A DNA stretch of 37,115 nt from Psychromonas aquimarina ATCC BAA-1526 (GTDB lineage: Bacteria > Pseudomonadota > Gammaproteobacteria > Enterobacterales > Psychromonadaceae), in assembly GCF_000428725.1 (NCBI RefSeq), contig NZ_AUAM01000043.1, positions 1 to 37,115 of the forward strand, written 5' to 3'. A model generated the notes under the pieces. It had not been told where the DNA came from. It saw only the letters and a program-made list of their open reading frames with translations, and did not search any database. The translations under genes and the position numbers were made by a program. This document shows positions 26,862 through 33,186 of this stretch, one piece after another; the first letter of the stretch is position 1, and each line of letters starts with the position of its first letter.

Positions 26862-27695
26862 TTATTTACCTTTTAATTTATAGATAATGCCTGGATTACA
26901 GCGCACCATTTCAAAACGATCCGTCAGACCGGTTAAAGACTCAGATGCTCCAAGAATCAGGTAACCGCCAGGGTTTAATGCGCCGGCAAACTGGTTAAGT
27001 ATTTTTGATTTCACATCATTTGAAAAATAGATCAGTACGTTTCTGCAGAAAATGATATCGAACTTACCCAGTGTGGCATAGCTGTCTAACAGATTATAAT
27101 TTCTAAAGTTAGTCAGTTTTTTGACTTCCTGTTTAACCTGCATTTTACCAGAGCCGTCATTAACCCGATCAAAAAACTGTCTCTTACGCTCTTCTGATAA
27201 ACCTCTTGATAAAGCCAGCGTATCATAAGTACCTATTTTACACTGCTCCAGCATGGTATTGGAAATATCCGTACCAATAATCTGTACGTTCATTCCAAGA
27301 ACCGCTTTTAATTTCTGATACTCTATTGCAGTCATCGCAATTGAGTATGCCTCCTGCCCGGAAGAGCTGGCGGCAGACCACATTTTAATACTCTTTTTAC
27401 TTTCCAGAATCTCCGGAAATATTTTATTTGATAACAGATCAAAAGGGTATTTATCACGAAACCATAACGTCTCATTAGTCGTCATTGCATCAATAACAGC
27501 AGTTCTTAATTCTCTATTTTTATAACTCATTGACTGATGAATCAAATCCGAGAGTTTTGGAATAGAGAATTGTGTCATTAAAGGAATCAATCGACTTTTT
27601 ACAAGGTACTGTTTATTTCCTCCGAGCACGATACCGCACTGAACTTCTAGAAAATCGGAAAATTGCTTATAAATGTCGTCTGAAAGAGCTCTCAC
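26862..27695 (-). CDS. cheR: Chemotaxis protein methyltransferase CheR
   Basis: A 277-residue SAM-dependent methyltransferase that adds methyl groups to glutamates of chemoreceptors. It has the N-terminal helical CheR_N domain (DDIYKQFSDFLEV) and a Rossmann domain with KMWSAASSSGQEAYSIAM (SAM loop), GTDIS and DIIFCRNVLIYF. The start is a GTG at 27695; 17 bases separate it from cheV, so they form one unit. The cheV-cheR-flgB order is the same as in Vibrio. Confidence 0.96.
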   Translation of the reverse strand: MRALSDDIYKQFSDFLEVQCGIVLGGNKQYLVKSRLIPLMTQFSIPKLSDLIHQSMSYKNRELRTAVIDAMTTNETLWFRDKYPFDLLSNKIFPEILESKKSIKMWSAASSSGQEAYSIAMTAIEYQKLKAVLGMNVQIIGTDISNTMLEQCKIGTYDTLALSRGLSEERKRQFFDRVNDGSGKMQVKQEVKKLTNFRNYNLLDSYATLGKFDIIFCRNVLIYFSNDVKSKILNQFAGALNPGGYLILGASESLTGLTDRFEMVRCNPGIIYKLKGK

Positions 27696-27712
27696 AAATA
27701 GTTTCTCACTTA

Positions 27713-28648
27713 TTATTTATTTTTTAGGTCATCTAGATGAATAACCTTTTGTACCGCTGCAGCTAACTCATCCGGGTTAAACTTAGCAATAAAATCATCA
27801 GCACCTACTTTTTCAACCATAGCCTGGTTAAAAATGCCGCTTAAAGAAGTATGTAAAATGACATGAAGGCCAGAAAGATCCGGATTGGCTTTAACTTCAG
27901 AGGTCAGAGTATAACCATCCATTTCCGGCATTTCCACATCAGAAATCATTAAAGCATAGCGGTCTGTCACAGGCTGCGTTTTTGATATTTCTTTTAATAA
28001 ATCAAGTGCTTCTTTACCGTCCTTAACTAAATCACACTCAATACCCAATGCACTTATTGCTCTTACTATCTGCTTACGGGCAACCGATGAATCATCGGCA
28101 ACAAGAATTTTCTTATCAGCGACTCTCTCTTTTATATCCTCTTCAATAACATCGGCGGCAACTTCAGTATTAACCGGCGCAATTTCATCGAGTATTTTTT
28201 CAACATCAAGAATTTCAACTAATGAGCCGTCAATTTCCGTGACAGCGGTTAGATAGTTATAACGTCCGACGCCGTTTGGAGGAGGTAAAATATTTTCCCA
28301 GTTGATATTAATAATACGTTCGACAGAGCCGACTAAAAACCCCTGTATTGATCGGTTATATTCAGTAATGATAATAAAGCGCTCTTCAAGGTTATCAATT
28401 GCCCGCCCCCCTGTTGCCAGGTTCATATCAATTACGGAAATAGTTTGTCCGCGAATATGAGCAACACCGCGAATTGAATGGTGAAGTTTAGGCAGTGCAG
28501 TTAAAGGAGGACATTGTAGAACCTCTTTCACTTTAAACACGTTTATACCGTAACGCTGGATACCGCCTAATTTAAAGAGCAGTAGTTCAAGTCTATTTTG
28601 TCCGACTAATTGGGTGCGCTGATTTACAGAGTCTAACAGACCAGCCAT
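27713..28648 (-). CDS. cheV: Chemotaxis coupling protein CheV
   Basis: A 311-residue protein: CheW-like coupling domain at about 15-160 (LLLFKLGGIQRYGINVFKVKEV, then HIRGQTISVIDMNLA), and a receiver domain at about 175-305 with acidic pair D185/D186, phospho-acceptor D237 in MISDVEMPEMDG and a lysine near the end (AKFNPDEL in place of the usual KP, so K is followed by F). It links receptors to CheA and adapts by phosphorylation. AAGGA precedes the ATG. Divergent from flgA. Confidence 0.95.
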   Translation of the reverse strand: MAGLLDSVNQRTQLVGQNRLELLLFKLGGIQRYGINVFKVKEVLQCPPLTALPKLHHSIRGVAHIRGQTISVIDMNLATGGRAIDNLEERFIIITEYNRSIQGFLVGSVERIININWENILPPPNGVGRYNYLTAVTEIDGSLVEILDVEKILDEIAPVNTEVAADVIEEDIKERVADKKILVADDSSVARKQIVRAISALGIECDLVKDGKEALDLLKEISKTQPVTDRYALMISDVEMPEMDGYTLTSEVKANPDLSGLHVILHTSLSGIFNQAMVEKVGADDFIAKFNPDELAAAVQKVIHLDDLKNK

Positions 28649-28727
28649 ATTCTATTCCTTATATCTTATAGGTATTTACATTTAAATAGTTCTATAATGA
28701 TAGCAATTACATTTAAAAATTAATGCC

Positions 28728-28740
28728 TACCGCTACGGTA
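28728..28740. promoter_or_regulatory. Short palindrome in the cheV-flgA divergent region
   Basis: TACCG-cta-CGGTA lies 24 bases before the flgA start in the 115-base intergenic gap; a TATAAT-like hexamer at 28693-28698 is nearby. It could be an operator. No sigma-54 or sigma-28 site is visible here. Confidence 0.35.
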
Positions 28741-28763
28741 ATTCATTAACAAACAAGGTTATT

Positions 28764-29456
28764 ATGTTAAAACGTTTCATCTTTCTTTTTCTTAGTTTAG
28801 GCTGTTCTTACACTTTTGCTGATACTAATTACCGAAAAGATATCGAAAACTTTGCAGAGTCTCTTGTTTTTGATAAATATGGCGAGCAGCAGACACTTAA
28901 AAATGATGAAAAATTATACATTAAAGCCGCGCCGTTAGATAAGCGCAGAACTTTTTCACCATGTATATCAGATCTTAAAGGTGAAATAACCGGCTCAAAA
29001 GTCAAGAAAAAGACATCTATAAAAGTAACCTGCCCGGATCCGGAAAGCTGGACAACCTATGTACGTGTAAAGGTAAAAGTGTTAGTACCAAGTGTTGTTG
29101 CTGATCAGCCTCTCAGCAAGGGACAAGTCCTCAACAAAACTAACATTAAACTAATTTACATTGACAAGTCGCAGATTAGGAACGGCAGTTTTTCGCAGGT
29201 TAATCTGTTGTTCGGAACCCGGCTAAAACGTAATATTTCACTGAATAAAGTAATTAAAAACCGTGACATCTGCTTTGTGTGTAAAAATGATAAAGTGACC
29301 ATTAACGCAATTAAAAACGGCTTATCAATTAAAGCTTCGGGCATTGCTCTAAATGATGCTAATATTGGTACAGTGGTAAGAGTTAAAAATTCACGCACAC
29401 AGCGCATTATTGTCGGTACCGTTTCAGGTTTAAAAGAAGTACAAGTTTCATTCTGA
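28764..29456 (+). CDS. flgA: Flagellar basal-body P-ring formation protein FlgA
   Basis: A 230-residue periplasmic chaperone for FlgI. The signal peptide MLKRFIFLFLSLGCSYTFA is followed by a mature protein with an SAF-type C-terminal domain (QPLSKGQVLNKTNIKLI, and later IGTVVRVKNSRTQRIIVGTV). E. coli FlgA is 219 residues. It is divergent from cheV and followed by flgM on the same strand, as in Vibrio. Confidence 0.95.
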   Translation: MLKRFIFLFLSLGCSYTFADTNYRKDIENFAESLVFDKYGEQQTLKNDEKLYIKAAPLDKRRTFSPCISDLKGEITGSKVKKKTSIKVTCPDPESWTTYVRVKVKVLVPSVVADQPLSKGQVLNKTNIKLIYIDKSQIRNGSFSQVNLLFGTRLKRNISLNKVIKNRDICFVCKNDKVTINAIKNGLSIKASGIALNDANIGTVVRVKNSRTQRIIVGTVSGLKEVQVSF

Positions 29457-29474
29457 GTTTTTGTGATTTATTAC

Positions 29475-29501
29475 TAAAGAAATTGTTATGTCAGTCGATA
29501 T
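29475..29501 (+). promoter_or_regulatory. Sigma-28 (FliA) promoter of flgM
   Basis: TAAAGAAA (29475-29482), 11 bases, then GTCGATAT (29494-29501); consensus TAAAGTTT-N11-GCCGATAA. It lets FlgM be made under the factor it inhibits. Predicted start near 29508, about 25 bases before the ATG. Confidence 0.8.
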
Positions 29502-29532
29502 AATAAACACGTAATACTATTGGGATATGGTT

Positions 29533-29847
29533 ATGAGTATAAATATCAATCAACAGACGACACAAAAAAACATTGTAATTGAGCAGAACAAAACTCAAAA
29601 ACAACAGGATGTGCGCAGCCAGGGGCAGGCCGGTACAAGCAGCAGTAAAGATTCTGTACAGCTGACGTCGCAGGCTTTGAACTTAAATAAAATGCATAAA
29701 CAGTCGCCTACCGAGCCCAAAGTGAATAAGCAGCGTGTCGAAACATTAAAAGCGGCGATTTTAAACGGGGATTACAAAATCAATACCGAACGTTTAGCTG
29801 AAAAACTAAGTAAGTTTGAAGGCGACTTTGGCAAGGCATTCAGCTAA
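29533..29847 (+). CDS. flgM: Anti-sigma-28 factor FlgM
   Basis: A 104-residue protein. The N-terminal half is low-complexity and rich in Gln/Ser/Lys (QGQAGTSSSKDSVQLTSQA), expected to be disordered. The C-terminal half (VETLKAAILNGDYKINTERLAEKL) is the sigma-28-binding helices. It blocks FliA until the hook is complete and is then secreted. I use the ATG at 29533, with GGGA seven bases upstream; an ATG two codons earlier has no room for a binding site. Confidence 0.95.
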   Translation: MSININQQTTQKNIVIEQNKTQKQQDVRSQGQAGTSSSKDSVQLTSQALNLNKMHKQSPTEPKVNKQRVETLKAAILNGDYKINTERLAEKLSKFEGDFGKAFS

Positions 29848-29867
29848 TAATAGAGTAATACGAAATA

Positions 29868-30287
29868 ATGCTATTATCCCAACTAAATCAGCAGCTAGAA
29901 TCTATTAATAATCTTCAGACTACCCTTGAAGAAGAAACAGCCTGCCTGAAAGAAAAAAACTTTTCCTCACTCAATGATCTTCTGTTCAAAAAACAAAAAT
30001 TACTGCAGGCGGTAGGTGAACTTGATAAGGTTTTATCAACAGCGGCGTCACAAGATGAAATCAGCGCAGATGACAACCTTTCTCAACTTAAGCAGGAAAT
30101 TGAACAGCAGCTGCAGGCCTGCCAGAAAATTAATGATATTAACGGCCGGCTTGTTGAACTAAGCATGAAAAGCAATAAGCACCTGATGCAGGTAATGACC
30201 CAGGCAAGCGGCAGAAACAGCGTCACCTATGATCAAAAAGGCACACTTAACAGCGGTCAGCTGCTGGGTAAAAATATTAAAGCCTAG
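29868..30287 (+). CDS. flgN: Flagellar export chaperone FlgN
   Basis: A 139-residue, strongly helical protein (coiled-coil throughout, for example LSQLNQQLESINNLQTTLEEE). It binds FlgK and FlgL and takes them to the export gate. It follows flgM by 20 bases, and its stop is seven bases from the convergent flgP stop; no hairpin terminator is visible there. Confidence 0.93.
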   Translation: MLLSQLNQQLESINNLQTTLEEETACLKEKNFSSLNDLLFKKQKLLQAVGELDKVLSTAASQDEISADDNLSQLKQEIEQQLQACQKINDINGRLVELSMKSNKHLMQVMTQASGRNSVTYDQKGTLNSGQLLGKNIKA

Positions 30288-30294
30288 TCCAGTC

Positions 30295-30780
30295 TTAGTA
30301 ATAAATCTGATTCTCAACCTTAATCACTGAGTTACTATTTTTACCGAACTGTGGAGCATCTAAAAACGGCAGAGTCTGCATATTAAGTTCTAACTCAGTA
30401 ATGTATACATCACCTTCGTGATAACTTCTCAGTACTCTAGCCCCCCTGACTAACCCTTTAACAGTCGATTTAATCTGATCCTCCTGCAAGCGGGATTTAC
30501 TCATATTATTTTCAGCACTCAATAATACCCCGTAGATCTGCTCAGCCATCTCTTTATACGCCTCTAGTTTTGACGCTTTTATCGCATTTAACATCTGCAG
30601 ATCAAAGCTTTCACCTTTCTGCAGAGCAATAGGCGCATAACCGACAGAGGTAAAAGTATGCTGGTAGTTCTGCATGCTGCCAGCCGCGTATTCATTAGCC
30701 GGCTGCGCACATGAAAACAGAAACAAAGAAGTACTTAAGATCAGTGTGAAAGGTCGAATTGAGCATAAACAATATTTCAT
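30295..30780 (-). CDS. flgP: Flagellar outer-membrane lipoprotein FlgP
   Basis: A 161-residue protein. The signal ends in a lipobox LFSC (Cys at about residue 24), followed by an LPP20-type body: AIKASKLEAYKEMAEQIYGV, VKGLVRGARV and a beta ending. FlgP forms an outer ring below the outer membrane in Vibrio-type sheathed polar motors. It follows flgO by 72 bases but has its own sigma-54 site. Confidence 0.88.
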   Translation of the reverse strand: MKYCLCSIRPFTLILSTSLFLFSCAQPANEYAAGSMQNYQHTFTSVGYAPIALQKGESFDLQMLNAIKASKLEAYKEMAEQIYGVLLSAENNMSKSRLQEDQIKSTVKGLVRGARVLRSYHEGDVYITELELNMQTLPFLDAPQFGKNSNSVIKVENQIYY

Positions 30781-30823
30781 GGTAGTTTCCCTGCCTGGAT
30801 AAAATCAGCGTTATTTTTTAAAC

Positions 30824-30840
30824 AAGCAAGAAGTAAGCCA
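30824..30840 (-). promoter_or_regulatory. Sigma-54 promoter of flgP
   Basis: The minus strand reads TGGCTTACTTCTTGCTT, GG-N10-GC with TTGCT. It lies between the flgO stop and the flgP start, predicting a start near 30814 and a 34-base leader. Confidence 0.75.
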
Positions 30841-30852
30841 GTGTAACCATAG

Positions 30853-31629
30853 TTATTTTACCAGCTGCACCTGAGCTCTTCCCTGACGCATAAATTTACT
30901 ATTTCGAGAGTAATATTTCTTCGTCTGATAGTCATACTCTCCGCCGACAAACATGCTATGGGGGACAAAAGCACTACTGGTAGACTCAACTATATTCGAA
31001 TCAACATTAACGATACGCACATTGATAATCATGCCCTCTTCATTACGGGACATAGTACCGGTCAAAAGGCGCTGAACATCAACGTTTTTGTTTAATTTTT
31101 TCCAGTCTCTTGTTAATGCAAACTCTCCCTGCGGAGTCAGCTGGATATTACCAGTTAACTTAAAATCAACAACACGCAGGCTGCGGATATGCAGTTCATG
31201 AATAAACTGTTCTGAAATAGTCTGACCAAGCCAGTTGGTCTCTTTATGGTTATTTAAGTCAACAATTGAAGTAAGAGCGATAGATTCGTTATGATATTTA
31301 TTAGGGAAGTTATACAGGAGCTGATCTGCCATTTTACTGACGACCTCTGACAGGATCAGCGATTTTTCTCCGTTAAACGAATACAAATGCCCGTAACCAT
31401 TAGACTCAGTCTGCACGCCTGATGTTTCACGATTAGCATCCGCTTCTACATTTCCGCTGCTGTATGAGTGGGCGATATAATAATAAAGGTAGTCATCACT
31501 ATTTTGTCTTTGCGCAACGGCCGTATCCTGAGTGGTTGACGGACTATCGGTCTTTTTTAATCCAACCTTCATGTTACTGCACCCCGCCAGTGCTAATAAC
31601 ATGAAGCTGACAAAGAGAAATTTTTTCAT
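30853..31629 (-). CDS. flgO: Flagellar outer-membrane lipoprotein FlgO
   Basis: A 258-residue lipoprotein: signal MKKFLFVSFMLLALAGC with a standard lipobox at Cys17, a polar linker, then the FlgO domain with VSKMADQLLYNFPNKY, LGQTISEQFIHELHIRSLRVVDF and a C-terminal beta region. Partner of FlgP and FlgT in the outer basal-body rings. Preceded by a near-perfect sigma-28 site; flgP follows on the same strand. Confidence 0.9.
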   Translation of the reverse strand: MKKFLFVSFMLLALAGCSNMKVGLKKTDSPSTTQDTAVAQRQNSDDYLYYYIAHSYSSGNVEADANRETSGVQTESNGYGHLYSFNGEKSLILSEVVSKMADQLLYNFPNKYHNESIALTSIVDLNNHKETNWLGQTISEQFIHELHIRSLRVVDFKLTGNIQLTPQGEFALTRDWKKLNKNVDVQRLLTGTMSRNEEGMIINVRIVNVDSNIVESTSSAFVPHSMFVGGEYDYQTKKYYSRNSKFMRQGRAQVQLVK

Positions 31630-31672
31630 TCGATACCTACCTTGGATAATGAAGTTTGTAAATTCACTAATA

Positions 31673-31699
31673 CTATCGGCATGACTTGTAATAACTTTA
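31673..31699 (-). promoter_or_regulatory. Sigma-28 (FliA) promoter of flgO
   Basis: The minus strand reads TAAAGTTA, 11 bases, GCCGATAG: fifteen of sixteen positions close to or matching the TAAAGTTT-N11-GCCGATAA consensus. Predicted start near 31666, giving a leader of about 37 bases. Confidence 0.88.
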
Positions 31700-31743
31700 A
31701 TAAAGAATTGGATAACACACTAATTTATATAACGTTAAATTTC

Positions 31744-31760
31744 TGGTTCAAATCTTGCTT
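31744..31760 (+). promoter_or_regulatory. Sigma-54 promoter of flgT
   Basis: TGGTTCAAATCTTGCTT: GG-N10-GC and a TTGCT -12, but TT instead of CA after the GG. Predicted start near 31770, 67 bases before the flgT ATG. Confidence 0.65.
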
Positions 31761-31836
31761 TGTTCTAGTTAAAGCAGGACTCTTAATCACACCTGAATTA
31801 AGAATACATTTCGTGACGGACATTAAAGGTGATCAA

Positions 31837-32985
31837 ATGATCAAATCTCTTATCTTAGCTTGCGCCCTATTTTCGACAGTGGCAGGCGCACAATGGTTTC
31901 AGTCATCCGGTGATGCTTTTATTATTGATAACGATGTTGAAACTGCGCGTGAGAAAGCATTAAAAAAAGCGGTAAAAAATGCCCTTCTTTTCTCAGGAGG
32001 TGCTATTTCCAGCCTGCAGCAGGTCAATAATGGAGTACTTGTAGAGAATAAATTAATACTCAATAGTGAAGGAGAAATTAAAGCCCTGACTATTGTTGAT
32101 GAAAAGCAAGATGCCAAAAAAGTTTATATCAAAATAAAAGTTGATATCGAGCCCCCCGAAAAAACCTGCTTCGGCAGTACTTATGCAAAATCATTAGCCG
32201 TCACCCGCTTTAAGCTCAACAATCCAGAACAAGCTATACCTGGTGATATCCATTTGATTAATCAACAGATAAGTAAAACACTGTATAACCAGTTAAAACT
32301 TTCACCACAAAGTTTAAATGTCAGACGTTTAGTAAACAAACCTGTGAAGCTAGGAGAAAAATACAATAATAAATATATTGCTGATACATTACGCGCCCTA
32401 TCAACCCAGACAGACAGTCAGTATATTATTTATGGTGAAATTGACGATCTGTCGGTTAAGTTTGACAGCAAGAACTCAATTAGTTATTGGCTGACTAACC
32501 CGCCCCGCCACTTTTATCTCACCGTATATTTATACGATGCACTGCAGGGACAGTTACTTTCGAGCAAGCAATATCGAAGCAAAGCACCATGGCAGTACAA
32601 TAAACATGACGCGGCCGATCTGCAGAGTAAACTATTCTGGGAGCGAGACTACGGACAGGCAATTCTCTCCGTACTCGATGATGTTAATTTTGATATAGAA
32701 AAACAGCTCCAGTGCCAAGTGCCAACGGCAAAAATAATCTCTGTACGTAATAACAGCGTGCAGATAAACTTAGGCAGAAGAAATGGAATCAGACAAGGAG
32801 CAGTTTTATCACTCTCCTATTCGAGCAATTATAAAGATCAGTTTGGTATTGAAAGAAGCTCCCAGAGCCAGTATCAAGGCGCGATGGAAGTTATTGAAGT
32901 ACACGAAACCAGTGCAATTCTGCGCACTGTAGACAGCTACCCGTTAAGTAATATTCAAATTAATGATTTAGCACGTATTAAATAG
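31837..32985 (+). CDS. flgT: Flagellar H-ring protein FlgT
   Basis: A 382-residue periplasmic protein. Signal peptide MIKSLILACALFSTVAGA is followed by WFQSSGDAFIIDNDVETARE, the family's N-terminal domain, a middle Rossmann-like domain (SLAVTRFKLNNPEQA) and a C-terminal beta domain (VRNNSVQINLGRRNGIRQGAVL). FlgT forms the H ring around the LP ring and is needed for Na+-motor stator assembly in Vibrio. I use the ATG at 31837 with AGGTGA five bases upstream; the frame is open back to 31642, but that extension lacks a signal peptide and crosses the promoter. Divergent from flgO. Confidence 0.92.
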   Translation: MIKSLILACALFSTVAGAQWFQSSGDAFIIDNDVETAREKALKKAVKNALLFSGGAISSLQQVNNGVLVENKLILNSEGEIKALTIVDEKQDAKKVYIKIKVDIEPPEKTCFGSTYAKSLAVTRFKLNNPEQAIPGDIHLINQQISKTLYNQLKLSPQSLNVRRLVNKPVKLGEKYNNKYIADTLRALSTQTDSQYIIYGEIDDLSVKFDSKNSISYWLTNPPRHFYLTVYLYDALQGQLLSSKQYRSKAPWQYNKHDAADLQSKLFWERDYGQAILSVLDDVNFDIEKQLQCQVPTAKIISVRNNSVQINLGRRNGIRQGAVLSLSYSSNYKDQFGIERSSQSQYQGAMEVIEVHETSAILRTVDSYPLSNIQINDLARIK

Positions 32986-33012
32986 CTGATTTTAATAGTA
33001 TAGTAGCGGTAT

Positions 33013-33088
33013 CTCCTCATAGCTCAACAGGATAGAGCACCCGCCTCCTAAGCGGATGATCGGGGTTCGAGTCCCTGTGAGGAGACCA
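33013..33088 (+). tRNA. tRNA-Arg (CCT)
   Basis: A 76-nt tRNA with encoded CCA. The acceptor CTCCTCA pairs with TGAGGAG; the anticodon stem CCGC(C)/(A)GCGG holds CCT, reading AGG; the T arm is CGGGG-TTCGAGT-CCCTG. tRNA-Arg(CCT) genes are common phage integration targets, and phage-type tail genes begin 98 bases past its 3' end. Confidence 0.96.
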
Positions 33089-33145
33089 TTTAAAACAATG
33101 AGTTACAATCAATTTGTTAAAATGGTCATCTAAAAACAACAAAAC

Positions 33146-33169
33146 CGCCTGTAGTTACGCCTGCAGTTA
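33146..33169. repeat. Two tandem 12-bp repeats between tRNA-Arg and the tail genes
   Basis: cgcctgtagtta and cgcctgcagtta lie back to back, one mismatch apart, in the 98-base gap after the tRNA and before the tape-measure stop. Could be an attachment-site arm or a scar; no second copy is seen in the window. Confidence 0.45.
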
Positions 33170-33186
33170 GCAGTATCCCTCCTTTT

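Noticed and set aside
28649..28763. Sigma-54 site for cheV
   Set aside because: GGCATTAATTTTTAAA has the GG and spacing but lacks the GC at -12, so it does not qualify.
30288..30294. Terminator between flgN and flgP
   Set aside because: The seven-base gap and flanks contain no hairpin with a T-run; the two convergent transcripts may simply overlap.
31642..31836. A 65-residue N-terminal extension of FlgT
   Set aside because: It would remove the signal peptide, crosses the predicted sigma-54 promoter, and the ATG at 31837 has a good binding site.
33146..33169. Tandem 12-mers as the phage attachment core
   Set aside because: They do not match the tRNA 3' end, and no distant copy is visible, so calling them att would be a guess.
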